Source: DATBJJ01 sp036556425
GTDB taxonomy: Bacteria > Acidobacteriota > Vicinamibacteria > Vicinamibacterales > 2-12-FULL-66-21
DNA: 64,000 nt
Reading direction: 5' to 3'
Assembly: GCA_036556425.1 (NCBI GenBank)
Contig: DATBJJ010000122.1
Coordinates: 1 to 64,000 of the forward strand
Below the pieces are notes generated by a model. That model was not told the DNA's origin and searched no databases. It saw only the letters and a list, made by a program, of their open reading frames with translations. Numbering within the stretch: position 1 is the first letter of the stretch; every line of letters begins with the position of its first letter. Below, one piece after another: positions 33,416-42,549 of the stretch. The position numbers were made by a program, and so were the translations under genes.

Positions 33416-36073
33416 GTGTCCTCCCCCGTGTCTTCCGAGCCGGCAGGCGCCACGCCTGCGATGCGTCAGTACTTCGAGGCGAAGCGTCAGTATCGCGACG
33501 CGATCCTGTTCTTCCGCATGGGGGATTTCTACGAGATGTTCTACGAGGACGCGCTGACGGCGGCGCGCGCGCTCGAGCTCACGTTGACGTCGCGCTCGAA
33601 GGATGCGAGCGGCGGCGCGATCCCGATGTGCGGCGTGCCGTTTCACGCCGCGGACGGGTACATCGCGAGGCTCGTGAAGAAGGGCTTTCGCGTCGCGGTC
33701 TGCGAGCAGGTGGAGGATCCGCGCAAAGCCAAAGGCGTCGTACGCCGCGAAGTGATCCGCGTCGTCTCGCCGGGCACATTGACCGACGCCGGCTACCTGG
33801 ACGCGCGGGAGCCTGCGTTCTTGATGGCGATTGCCCCCGCCGAGCCGGCGCCCGCGTACGGCGTCGCCCTGCTCGATGTCTCGACGGGTGAATTCACGAC
33901 CGCCGAGTATCGCGGATCGTCGGGACGCCAGGCGCTCGCCGACGAGCTCGCGATTCTGAGGCCGCGTGAGATCGTGGCGCCCGACGGGTTCGAGGATGCC
34001 GCCGCGCTCGTGAACATGGTCCGCCTCGGCGCCCGCGTCACGAGCGCCGATGGATGGACGTTCGATCAAGAGTCGGCGCGGCAGACGCTGCTCGATCAGC
34101 TCCAAGCGAAGAGCCTCACGGGCTACGGCCTCGACGATCACCCGGCCGCGGTGCGCGCGGCGGGCGCGCTCGTGCAATACCTTCGCGACACGCAGAAGGC
34201 CGATCTCGCGCACGTGCGCGAGGTCGCGTTCCGCGCCGGCGCCGACTGCCTGCTGGTCGACGCCACGACGCTGCGCAACCTCGAAGTGCTCGAGGCGGCG
34301 GACGGCGGCCGGACGGGATCGCTCCTGCAGGAGATCGATCGCACGATCACGTCGATGGGCGGGCGCCTGCTGCGCGCGTGGCTGCTCCGCCCGCTGCTGA
34401 CGCTCGAGCGCATTCACGATCGGCTCGACGCCGTCGAGGAGTTCGCGTTTCGATCGACCGAGCGCGCGAAGCTGCGCGAGACGCTCAAGACGATTCACGA
34501 CATCGAGCGCCTCGTCGCGCGCGCATCGCTCGGGATCGCAGGGCCGCGGGATCTCGTCGCGCTGCGGCAATCGATCGCCGCAGTACCGCGCGTGCGTTTG
34601 CTGCTCTCGGAGCTGCAGGCGCCGCTCGTGCGCAGCCTCGTCGCGGAGCTCGACGATCTGGTGGATCTTCGCGGCGAGCTCGATCGCACGCTGCTCGACG
34701 AGCCGCCGGCGGTCGCGCGCGACGGCGGCATGATCCGCGACGGCGTCGACGAGGCGCTCGATTCGCTGCGATCGATCAGCCGATCGGGAAAGCTGAACAT
34801 CGCGGCGATGGAAGAAGCGGAGCGCACGCGCACCGGCATCGCGTCGCTGAAGATTCGCTTCAACCGCGTCTTCGGCTATTACATCGAGATCTCGAAGTCG
34901 AACTTGGGCAGCGTGCCGCCGCACTATCACCGCAAGCAGACGATTGCGGGCGGCGAGCGCTTCATCACGCCGGAGCTGAAGGACTTCGAGGAGCGCGTGC
35001 TCGGCGCCGACGAGCGCATCCTCGAGCGCGAGGTCGCGATCTTCGAGGCGTTGCGCGCGCGCGTCGCCTCGGACGCGCCAAGAATTCAAGACACGGCGCG
35101 CGGTCTCGCAGCGCTCGACGTGCTGTCCGCGCTCGCCGAAACCGCGGCGGCGCAGAACTACACGAAGCCCATGATGCACGCCGGCGACGAGCTCGTCGCG
35201 TCCGACGTGCGGCATCCGGTCGTCGAGCGGCACGTGCCGGAAGCGTTCGTGCCGAACGACGTGTCGCTCGACGCGGCGACGCGTCAGCTGATCGTGCTCA
35301 CCGGCCCGAACATGGGCGGCAAGTCGACGTACCTTCGCCAGACCGCGCTCCTCTGCCTCATGGCCCAGGCGGGCTCGTTCGTGGCCGCTCGCAGCGCGAA
35401 GCTGCCGATCGTCGATCGTGTGTTCGCGCGCGTGGGCGCGTCCGACAACATCGCGCGCGGCCAGTCGACGTTCATGGTCGAAATGCAGGAGACCGCGAAC
35501 ATCCTGCACAGCGCGACGTCGCGGAGCCTTCTCATCCTCGACGAGATCGGCCGCGGCACCGCCACGTTCGACGGCCTCAGCCTCGCGTGGGCCGTGGCGG
35601 AGCACCTGGCGGCCGGCAGCCGCGCGCGCCCGAAGACGATCTTCGCGACGCACTACCACGAGCTCACCGATCTCGCCGACGCCCTGTCCAACGTCGCGAA
35701 CTATCACGTCGTCGTGCGCGAGTGGCAGGACGACATCGTGTTCCTGCGAAAGGTCGTGCCCGGCCGATCCGATCGCAGCTACGGCATTCAGGTGGCGAGG
35801 CTGGCGGGCCTGCCGCCGCCGGTGGTCGCGCGGGCGAGAGAGATTCTCAACGGCCTCGAGCGTGACGAGCTGTCTCGAGGCGGCCGTCCGTCGCTCAGCG
35901 GATCGGGCGCGGCCGAGCGCGCGAGCGGCACGCAGCAGCTCGGCCTCTTTCAGACGCCAACGCCCGCCGACGATCCCGTGCTGCGCCGGTTGAAGTCGAT
36001 CGATCTCGACAACCTCACGCCGTTGCAAGCGCTGTCGCTGCTCGCGGAGTTGAAGCGCGAGGCGGGCGGATGA
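33416..36073 (+). CDS. mutS: DNA mismatch repair protein MutS
   Basis: Recognises mismatches and starts methyl-directed-type repair. About 885 residues from the GTG at 33416; an in-frame ATG at 33380 would add 12. The mismatch-reading Phe-x-Glu lies in RMGDFYEMF. Connector, lever and clamp domains follow. The ATPase has Walker A GPNMGGKST (near residue 630), Walker B LLILDEIGRGT and the helix-turn-helix near the C-terminus. The stop overlaps the next gene start by four bases (ATGA). Confidence 0.96.
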   Translation: MSSPVSSEPAGATPAMRQYFEAKRQYRDAILFFRMGDFYEMFYEDALTAARALELTLTSRSKDASGGAIPMCGVPFHAADGYIARLVKKGFRVAVCEQVEDPRKAKGVVRREVIRVVSPGTLTDAGYLDAREPAFLMAIAPAEPAPAYGVALLDVSTGEFTTAEYRGSSGRQALADELAILRPREIVAPDGFEDAAALVNMVRLGARVTSADGWTFDQESARQTLLDQLQAKSLTGYGLDDHPAAVRAAGALVQYLRDTQKADLAHVREVAFRAGADCLLVDATTLRNLEVLEAADGGRTGSLLQEIDRTITSMGGRLLRAWLLRPLLTLERIHDRLDAVEEFAFRSTERAKLRETLKTIHDIERLVARASLGIAGPRDLVALRQSIAAVPRVRLLLSELQAPLVRSLVAELDDLVDLRGELDRTLLDEPPAVARDGGMIRDGVDEALDSLRSISRSGKLNIAAMEEAERTRTGIASLKIRFNRVFGYYIEISKSNLGSVPPHYHRKQTIAGGERFITPELKDFEERVLGADERILEREVAIFEALRARVASDAPRIQDTARGLAALDVLSALAETAAAQNYTKPMMHAGDELVASDVRHPVVERHVPEAFVPNDVSLDAATRQLIVLTGPNMGGKSTYLRQTALLCLMAQAGSFVAARSAKLPIVDRVFARVGASDNIARGQSTFMVEMQETANILHSATSRSLLILDEIGRGTATFDGLSLAWAVAEHLAAGSRARPKTIFATHYHELTDLADALSNVANYHVVVREWQDDIVFLRKVVPGRSDRSYGIQVARLAGLPPPVVARAREILNGLERDELSRGGRPSLSGSGAAERASGTQQLGLFQTPTPADDPVLRRLKSIDLDNLTPLQALSLLAELKREAGG

Positions 36074-37596
36074 TTCGACGGCTCGTCGCCGCCGCCGTTC
36101 TTCTCCCGCTGCTGTCTGCGTGCGCCCAGCGCCGACCCGAGGGCGATGCGATCGTTCTGGCGATCGCCAACTCCCCCGTCAACCTGGATCCGCGCGTGGG
36201 CGCCGACGAAGCCTCTCAGAAAGCGCATCAGCTCCTCTACAACACGCTCGTGCGCGTCGGACCCGACCTGAGCATCGTTCCCGAGCTCGTCGAACAGCCG
36301 TTCGAGCGTCCCGACGCAGTGACCTACGTCGCGAGGCTGCGGCACGGTGTGATGTTCCACAACGGCCGCGAACTCACGTCCGAGGACGTCGTCTATACGT
36401 TCCGCAGCTTCCTCGATCCCGCGTTCCGCGGACGATCGGGCGCGTATCGCGTGCTCGCGTCGGTCGAGGCGCGCGATCGCTACACTGTAGAATTCAAGCT
36501 GAAGGAACCGTTCGCGTCGTTCCCGATCAACCTCGTGATGGGGATCGTGCAAGCGAACTCCGGCGCGGCGAACGCGCGCGCGCCGATCGGTACGGGGCCG
36601 TATCGAATGAAGCAGTTCATCCAGGACGATCGGCTCGTCCTCGAGCCCTTCGACGAGTACTACGACGGGCGGCCCGCGAACAGCGGCGTCGTGCTCAAGG
36701 TCGTGCCCGACGACACGATGCGAGGTCTCGAGCTTCGCAAGGGCACGGTCGACTTGATCGTCAACGATCTGTCACCCGACGTCGTGTGGGAGCTCAAGTC
36801 GGAGGGGCGGCTGCGCGTCGCGGAAGCCGAAGGCAGCGACTACGCGTACGTCGGGATCAATCAGAAGGACGCCGTGCTGAAACACGTCGAGGTCAGGCGC
36901 GCGATTGGCTACGCCATCGATCGCGATGCGATCGTCAAGTACCTGCGCCGCGGCTTCGCGCGCGTCGCGGTCGGCATCGTGCCGCCCATGTCGTGGGCGT
37001 TCGAAAGGAACGTGTTCGATTTCACGCACGATCCTGACCAAGCGAAACGGCTCCTCGACGCTGCCGGCTATCCCGATCCCGACGGTCCCGGCCCGCTTCC
37101 CCGCTTCCGGTTGTCGCTGAAAACGTCGACGTCCGAGATCTACCGCGTGCAGGCGGCCGCGATCCAACACGATCTCGCGAAGGTGGGGATCGCCGTGGAC
37201 GTTCAGTCGAGCGAGCTGCAGGCGCTCTTTGCCGACGTTTTACGCGGCAGCTTTCAGCTGTACACGCTGCAATGGGTTGGCGTGACCGATCCCGACATGC
37301 TGCGGCGCGTGTACCACTCAGGTCAGTCACCTCCCACCGGCCTCAATCGTGTGTACTACAAGAATCCCGAAGTCGATCGGTTGATCGATAGCGCCGCGTT
37401 GGAGACCGACGATGGGCGGAGAGGAGCGCTCTACGCGAAGGCGCAGCAACTGATCGCGGAGGACGTGCCGTACGTGAGCCTGTGGTACAAGAAAAACATC
37501 GCCGTGTATCAGGCGGACATCTCCGGCGTGCAGCTGTCGCCGATCGCCGACTTCGGTTTCCTGCGAAACGTCTCGCGGCATCAGCGGACCGACTAG
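36070..37596 (+). CDS. ABC transporter substrate-binding lipoprotein, family 5 (oligopeptide/dipeptide type)
   Basis: A 508-residue solute-binding protein of the OppA/DppA family. The lipoprotein signal ends LLSAC, so Cys18 is probably lipidated. Family motifs include TYVARLRHGVMFHNGREL and VRRAIGYAIDRDAIVKYLRRG. The C-terminal lobe contains TLQWVGVTDPDMLRRVYHS. No permease or ATPase genes are adjacent, so the rest of the transporter is elsewhere. It is translationally coupled to mutS and abuts the next gene without a gap. Confidence 0.9.
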   Translation: MIRRLVAAAVLLPLLSACAQRRPEGDAIVLAIANSPVNLDPRVGADEASQKAHQLLYNTLVRVGPDLSIVPELVEQPFERPDAVTYVARLRHGVMFHNGRELTSEDVVYTFRSFLDPAFRGRSGAYRVLASVEARDRYTVEFKLKEPFASFPINLVMGIVQANSGAANARAPIGTGPYRMKQFIQDDRLVLEPFDEYYDGRPANSGVVLKVVPDDTMRGLELRKGTVDLIVNDLSPDVVWELKSEGRLRVAEAEGSDYAYVGINQKDAVLKHVEVRRAIGYAIDRDAIVKYLRRGFARVAVGIVPPMSWAFERNVFDFTHDPDQAKRLLDAAGYPDPDGPGPLPRFRLSLKTSTSEIYRVQAAAIQHDLAKVGIAVDVQSSELQALFADVLRGSFQLYTLQWVGVTDPDMLRRVYHSGQSPPTGLNRVYYKNPEVDRLIDSAALETDDGRRGALYAKAQQLIAEDVPYVSLWYKKNIAVYQADISGVQLSPIADFGFLRNVSRHQRTD

Positions 37597-40386
37597 ATGA
37601 CACGAGCGGCGCTGATCGTCGCCAGCCTGTTGCTGACGCTACCGGCGGCCGCGATCGCATCCACGCGGTACGATCCAAAGCTCCGTTTTCAGACGATCTC
37701 CACCGCACGGTTCGACATCCACTATCACCAAGGCGAAGAGGCCGAGGCGCGAAGGCTCGCCGAAATCGCGGAGGCCGTCGCGGCCTCGCTGGATGACACG
37801 CTCGGTCCGGCGTCGGGCCGCGTGCAGGTGATCCTCGTCGATCAAAGCGACCTGCCGAACGGCTGGGCGACGCCGGTTCCCTTCAACACGATCGAGATCA
37901 CGGCCGCCGCGCCCGGCGGCGACAGCCTGCTCGGCAACACGCGAGATTGGCTGCGTCTCGTCTTCACCCACGAGTACACGCACATCGTCCACTTGAGCCG
38001 CGGCCGCGGGTGGATCGGCGGACTGCGGCGCGTGCTCGGACGAATGCCTGTTCTGTATCCGAATCTCTTTCTTCCCGTTTGGCAGATCGAGGGAATCGCG
38101 ACCTACGAGGAGAGCCAAGCAGGCCACGAAGGCCGGGTGCACAACGGCAGCTTCCGGACGATTCTCGACGTCGCGGCGAAAACGTCGCGCTTCGACCCGA
38201 TCGATCGCGCGAGCGGCGGACTCGTCGATTGGCCATCCGGAAATGCGCCGTATCTCTATGGCTCCTACTTCCATGATTTTCTCGCGGCGAAGTACGGGCG
38301 CGAATCGATTCGCCAATTGACGGATTCGACGTCGGGCCGTCTGCCGTATCTGGGATCGCTGGCGTTCCGGAAGGTCTTCAAGAAGCCGCTCGGCGAATTG
38401 TGGAAGGAGTTCGAGGCGGCGTCGGGCCGCGAGGTGCCCGCATTCGCGCCCTCGATCGTGCGGCTCACGCATCACGGCTTCAGCGTCTCGGGTCCGCGCT
38501 TCGGCGCAGGCGGACGAATCTACTATTCACTCGTCAGCCCCCACGAATTCCCATCGCTCTTGTCGATCGATCGGAACGATCGGACGCCGCGAAAAGTAGC
38601 GGACCGCTATCTCGGACGGCAGATTGCGATCGCGCGGTCGCGGCTGATCTTCGACGCGGTCGAGGTCGCCAACCACGTCGGACTGCAATCCGATCTGTTC
38701 GTGATGAATGACGACGGGACGGGCAAAGCGCGGCTGACGCACGATGCGCGCGCCGCCGATCCCGATATCTCGCCCGATGGCACGACGATCGTCTGCACGA
38801 TCCAGCGTGGCGATCGTCGCGAGATTGCAACGGTTCGTCTGCTGCCGGGCGGCGCGGCCGGCGCTCCGGTCGCGCTGGTGTCCGAGCCGGGGGCGAACTT
38901 CAGCTCGCCGCGGTGGTCGCCGGACGGCCGATCGATCGTGGCAGAGCGCGGCTCGCATGAGATCGTGTTGATCGATCCGATCGCGAAGCGCGTTCGTCCG
39001 GTGGCCGGATCGATCGCGGGCCGAACGGCGACGCCGGAGTGGCTGCCGGACGGCCGTCTGTTGTTTGCGTCCGATCGCGAGGGCGAAGGGTTCCGGCTCT
39101 ATCGAACGGATCCCGACACATCCGAGACGTGGCGCCTGGAAGGCACCGGACCGGATGCGCGGTCCCCCGCCATCTCGCCGGACGGACAATCGCTCGTGTT
39201 CGTCGGCTACACCGCAAACGGGTACGACCTGTTCCTTCTCCCGCTCGAATCGGCGCGATGGACGCGGGCAAACCAGGAAGTTCTTCGAGGAGAGCCTCCA
39301 CGCGCGATCCCGGCGCCGCGCGTCACAGCCACCGCGTCCGCGGCGCGTCCGTACTCGCCATGGCGCACGATCGCTCCGCGCTTCTGGACGCCGATCGTCG
39401 AGACCGACGCGGACGAGCTCGTCGCCGGCGCCGCGACCGCGTCGAATGACGCCCTGGGTCGGCATGTCTATGCGGTGCAGGCTGGCTGGACGACCGGACG
39501 AGGACGTCCCGATTGGCAAGCGGCATACGCCTACGATCGGTGGTGGCCGACGATCTTCGCGAACGTCTCGGACGACACCGATCCTTGGCGCGGCCGCGAG
39601 CTGCGGACGCGCGAGATCAACGCAGGCGCGCTGCTGCCATTCAGAAGAGTGCGTTGGACGCAGTCGCTGCTCGGCGCCGTCCACTCGTCGACCGATCGAC
39701 TGAACTGCGCCGGCTGCGGCGCTGAATCCGCGGAGGACATCACCCGAACGTCGATACGAGGCGGATGGCGGCTCAACGCGTCGCGAGCGTTCGGGTACTC
39801 GATCGGTCTCGAGGAAGGCTGGAGCGGAACTGCCACGACGGAGATCACGCGCCGCGCGTTCGGCTCGGATGGAGACGGCGGCGCCGCGACGTTCGATGTT
39901 CGGCACTATCTGGCCGTGGCCCCAAGACACGCGGTCATCGCGTCGCGATTCGCGGCCGCGACGACATGGGGCGACGCGTCGGTCCGGCGCGTGTTCAGCG
40001 CGTCGGGGAACGGTCCTCAAACCGGCGGATTGCGGTTCGGGTCCGACGCGATCGGTCTTCTTCGCGGATTGACGGACGACGAGATCGCGGGACGTCACGC
40101 GATTGTCGCGAACGTCGATTACCGTGTGCCGCTCTGGCGGATCGATCGCGGCGCGGGAACGCTGCCATTCTTCGCGAGAGTGGTCCACGGCGCGGTCTTC
40201 GTGGATGCCGGCCACGCCTGGGATTCCGATTTCCATCGCGCCGACATCCTGACCTCGATCGGCGCGGAGCTCTCGCTGGACGCGGTCGTCGGCTATGCCG
40301 TGCCGATCACGTTCACGGCAGGCGCCGCGTGGGTCTCGCACGATCGCGGATTTGCCGCGTTCGGCCGGATCGGGCGCTCCTTCTGA
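37597..40386 (+). CDS. Peptidase-MA-like metalloprotease / TolB propeller / outer-membrane barrel protein
   Basis: A 929-residue exported protein with three visible parts. After a signal peptide (cleavage near AAAIAS) comes a gluzincin-like domain with HEYTH (125-129) and a downstream Glu in QIEGIATYEES (Glu165), the usual HExxH plus Glu zinc set. PD40/WD40-like blades follow (about 330-560; DPDISPDGTTIVCTI, SPRWSPDGRSIVAERG, SPAISPDGQSLVFVG). The last 350 residues alternate in beta-barrel style and end GRIGRSF with a terminal Phe, as outer-membrane barrels do. The exact substrate is unknown. It starts immediately after the preceding stop. Confidence 0.85.
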   Translation: MTRAALIVASLLLTLPAAAIASTRYDPKLRFQTISTARFDIHYHQGEEAEARRLAEIAEAVAASLDDTLGPASGRVQVILVDQSDLPNGWATPVPFNTIEITAAAPGGDSLLGNTRDWLRLVFTHEYTHIVHLSRGRGWIGGLRRVLGRMPVLYPNLFLPVWQIEGIATYEESQAGHEGRVHNGSFRTILDVAAKTSRFDPIDRASGGLVDWPSGNAPYLYGSYFHDFLAAKYGRESIRQLTDSTSGRLPYLGSLAFRKVFKKPLGELWKEFEAASGREVPAFAPSIVRLTHHGFSVSGPRFGAGGRIYYSLVSPHEFPSLLSIDRNDRTPRKVADRYLGRQIAIARSRLIFDAVEVANHVGLQSDLFVMNDDGTGKARLTHDARAADPDISPDGTTIVCTIQRGDRREIATVRLLPGGAAGAPVALVSEPGANFSSPRWSPDGRSIVAERGSHEIVLIDPIAKRVRPVAGSIAGRTATPEWLPDGRLLFASDREGEGFRLYRTDPDTSETWRLEGTGPDARSPAISPDGQSLVFVGYTANGYDLFLLPLESARWTRANQEVLRGEPPRAIPAPRVTATASAARPYSPWRTIAPRFWTPIVETDADELVAGAATASNDALGRHVYAVQAGWTTGRGRPDWQAAYAYDRWWPTIFANVSDDTDPWRGRELRTREINAGALLPFRRVRWTQSLLGAVHSSTDRLNCAGCGAESAEDITRTSIRGGWRLNASRAFGYSIGLEEGWSGTATTEITRRAFGSDGDGGAATFDVRHYLAVAPRHAVIASRFAAATTWGDASVRRVFSASGNGPQTGGLRFGSDAIGLLRGLTDDEIAGRHAIVANVDYRVPLWRIDRGAGTLPFFARVVHGAVFVDAGHAWDSDFHRADILTSIGAELSLDAVVGYAVPITFTAGAAWVSHDRGFAAFGRIGRSF

Positions 40387-40496
40387 GGAACGAAGAACTA
40401 AGAACGAAGAACTAAGAACGAGGACCAGAAACGTCGTCCTTCGTTTTCGTTCTTCGTTTTTTGTTCTTCGTTCTTCGTTCTTCGTTCTTAGTTCTA
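40387..40496. repeat. Inverted heptad repeat before the deoxyhypusine synthase-like gene
   Basis: Directly after a TGA stop, GAACGAA and GAACTAA units (7 bases) repeat about five times. After a core of about 15 bases, GTTCTTC and GTTCTTA units repeat in the reverse sense up to 14 bases before the next ATG. The arms can form a long hairpin. The A/T-rich right arm is very different in composition from the surrounding GC-rich DNA. Confidence 0.85.
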
Positions 40497-40509
40497 CAAT
40501 GAGGGCGCC

Positions 40510-41583
40510 ATGACGCAGAAGTCGCGCTTTCTTCGTGTGCCCGTCGAGCCGTTCGCCGCCGAACCCGGACTGAACGCCGACGAGGTGCTCTCGAGGCTCG
40601 AGCGGGTCTCGTTCCAAGGGCGGAGTCTTGGAACCGCGCGCCGCATATGGGAAAAGATGCTCGGCGCGGACTGCACGATCTTTCTGGGCATGGCCGGCGC
40701 GCTCAGCGCCGGCGGCATGCGCATGCTCATCGCCGGACTGATCGCGAATCGCTACGTCGACTGTCTGGTGTCGACGGGCGCGAACCTCTACCACGACCTC
40801 CACGAGACGCGGGGACGCCGGCACTTCATCGGGTCGCCGCGCGAGAACGACTCGGCGCTGCAGGCGGAGCACATCGACCGCGTGTACGACACGTACGCGA
40901 GCGAGGACGAGTTCGTCGACAACGACGAATGGATTGCCGCCTTCGCAATGACGCTCGAACGCCGCGCGTTCACGTCGCGCGAGTTCCTGTTCAAGCTCGG
41001 CGAACATCTCTGGAAGGAAACCGGCCGCGAGGGCATCCTCACGGCCGCCTATCGCGCGTCGGTTCCGATCTTCTGTCCGGCAATCGCGGATTCGTCGATC
41101 GGGATGGGGCTGTCTCAGGCGCGTCATCGCGATGCCGCCGCGGGACAGATCGACGTCATCGGCGACATCATCGAATCGGCAAACCTCGTCATTCGCCGGC
41201 CGCGGACCGCGTCCGTCGTGCTCGGCGGCGGCACGCCGAAGAATTTCATCAATCAGGCAAGCGTTCAGGCAGAGTTCTACGACGATCGCGTCGGCGGGCA
41301 TCGCTATGCGGTGCAGATCGTGACCGATGTTCCGTACTTCGGCGGCGCATCCGGCTCGAGCCTCGAAGAGGCGCAGAGTTGGGGCAAGCTCGCGAGCGAT
41401 GCGGAGCAGGTCACCGTGCACGCGGACGCGACGATCGCGCTGCCGATCCTCGTCAGCGCGCTCGAGACCAGCGCCCGCGAGACGCTCGCCGCCCGGAAAC
41501 CGCTGCGCTTCGATCTTTCGGGTCCCATCATGGCCGTGAACGGGCGGCCGTTCCCTCAGGCGCGTTTCGAGGCTCGGAAATGA
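40510..41583 (+). CDS. Deoxyhypusine synthase-like enzyme (probable homospermidine synthase type)
   Basis: A 357-residue deoxyhypusine synthase-fold protein. The catalytic Lys is present at 293 in EEAQSWGKLASDAE, matching the SWGK of the eukaryotic enzyme. NAD-binding-type stretches include STGANLYHDLHE and VVLGGGTPKNFINQ. Bacteria use EF-P rather than eIF5A, so hypusine formation is unlikely. Bacterial members of this family have been shown to act as homospermidine synthases, moving an aminobutyl group between polyamines. It overlaps the agmatinase gene by four bases, which supports polyamine metabolism. Confidence 0.88.
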   Translation: MTQKSRFLRVPVEPFAAEPGLNADEVLSRLERVSFQGRSLGTARRIWEKMLGADCTIFLGMAGALSAGGMRMLIAGLIANRYVDCLVSTGANLYHDLHETRGRRHFIGSPRENDSALQAEHIDRVYDTYASEDEFVDNDEWIAAFAMTLERRAFTSREFLFKLGEHLWKETGREGILTAAYRASVPIFCPAIADSSIGMGLSQARHRDAAAGQIDVIGDIIESANLVIRRPRTASVVLGGGTPKNFINQASVQAEFYDDRVGGHRYAVQIVTDVPYFGGASGSSLEEAQSWGKLASDAEQVTVHADATIALPILVSALETSARETLAARKPLRFDLSGPIMAVNGRPFPQARFEARK

Positions 41584-42473
41584 GCGTTCCCTTTCAGTAC
41601 GACTCGGGCGCCCTGCTGGCGTTCGGGGGCAATCTTCCTCACGTCACGAGCTTCGACGAGTCGCAGGCGGTCATCCTTCCGGTGCCGGTGGATCGGACCA
41701 CGTCGTACGTCGGCGGCACGCGCAACGGCCCGCGCGAAATCTTGATCGCGTCCTCGCACATGGAATTGTGGGACGAGGAAGTCAACGCGGACGTGCACGG
41801 CGTCGGCATCTTCACGCTGCCGGAGATGGAGCTTCCCTTCGGCGAGCTGCCCGCGGTGATGGACGAGATTCAGCGCGTCGCGTACGAGATCGTCGGGCGC
41901 GACAAGTTTCTCGTGACGCTGGGCGGCGAGCATTCGATCACGGGGCCGCTCGTCGCCGCGGCGAAGCAGCGTCATCCGTCGCTCTCGGTGCTGCAGATCG
42001 ACGCGCACGCCGATCTGCGCGAAACCTATATGGGCACGATTCACAACCACGCGTGCGCGATGCGGCGCGTGTTGGACCTGACGCCGCTGACGCAGGTCGG
42101 CATTCGAAGCCTCTCGAGCGAGGAAGCGGCCGCGATCCCGAAGCTCCGGACGACGATCTTCTACGACATCAACATGCGGCACGACCCGAAGTGGATCGAT
42201 CGCGTCGTCGATTCGCTCGGGGATACGGTCTACATCACGATCGACGTCGACGGCCTCGACCCCGCGATCATGCCTGCCACCGGAACGCCGGAACCGGGCG
42301 GGCTGTCGTGGTTCGAGATCCTCACCCTGCTCCGCGCGACCATCAGCCGGCGCCGGGTCATCGGCTGCGACGTCGTCGAACTGAGTCCCATTCCGGGCGT
42401 AGTCGCCCCGAATTTCCTCTGCGCGAAGCTGGTCTACAAGGTCCTCACGTATCAATTCGCGAAGAGGAACTGA
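41580..42473 (+). CDS. speB: Agmatinase (arginase/ureohydrolase family)
   Basis: Cleaves agmatine to putrescine and urea. The 297 residues contain the binuclear manganese ligands in TLGGEHSI, QIDAHADLR and TIDVDGLDP (all six ligands present). The loop NHACAMRRVL is of the type seen in archaeal-style agmatinases rather than arginases. Putrescine formed here is a plausible substrate or precursor for the upstream deoxyhypusine synthase-like enzyme. No arginine decarboxylase gene is in the window. Confidence 0.9.
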   Translation: MSVPFQYDSGALLAFGGNLPHVTSFDESQAVILPVPVDRTTSYVGGTRNGPREILIASSHMELWDEEVNADVHGVGIFTLPEMELPFGELPAVMDEIQRVAYEIVGRDKFLVTLGGEHSITGPLVAAAKQRHPSLSVLQIDAHADLRETYMGTIHNHACAMRRVLDLTPLTQVGIRSLSSEEAAAIPKLRTTIFYDINMRHDPKWIDRVVDSLGDTVYITIDVDGLDPAIMPATGTPEPGGLSWFEILTLLRATISRRRVIGCDVVELSPIPGVVAPNFLCAKLVYKVLTYQFAKRN

Positions 42474-42520
42474 CCTGATCCCCGGTGCGGATCCCGAATC
42501 CCGGATCCCCGATCCCTGAT
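42474..42520. repeat. Direct heptad repeat after agmatinase
   Basis: Three to four 7-base units of the type GATCCCG and GATCCCC follow the agmatinase TGA after four bases. Unlike the other elements, only one orientation is clear, although the GGATCC centres are themselves palindromic. Confidence 0.7.
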
Positions 42521-42534
42521 GCCTGTATACGAGG

Positions 42535-42540
42535 TATACT
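42535..42540 (+). promoter_or_regulatory. -10 box of the sigma-54 activator gene
   Basis: TATACT ends 9 bases before the TTG at 42550. RNA would start two or three bases ahead of that codon, so translation is probably leaderless. No strong -35 is visible; the region upstream is the heptad repeat. Confidence 0.45.
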
Positions 42541-42549
42541 GTCGCCACC

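Noticed and set aside
33383..36028. Open frame of 881 codons antisense to mutS
   Set aside because: Mirrors the mutS codon pattern and has no domain.
40387..40496. CRISPR-like array
   Set aside because: Units are only 7 bases long and run without spacers; the second half is the reverse complement of the first. No cas gene is near.
38527..41421. Open frame of 964 codons on the minus strand
   Set aside because: Antisense to the metalloprotease-barrel and deoxyhypusine synthase-like genes and runs through a repeat element; composition is that of a shadow frame.
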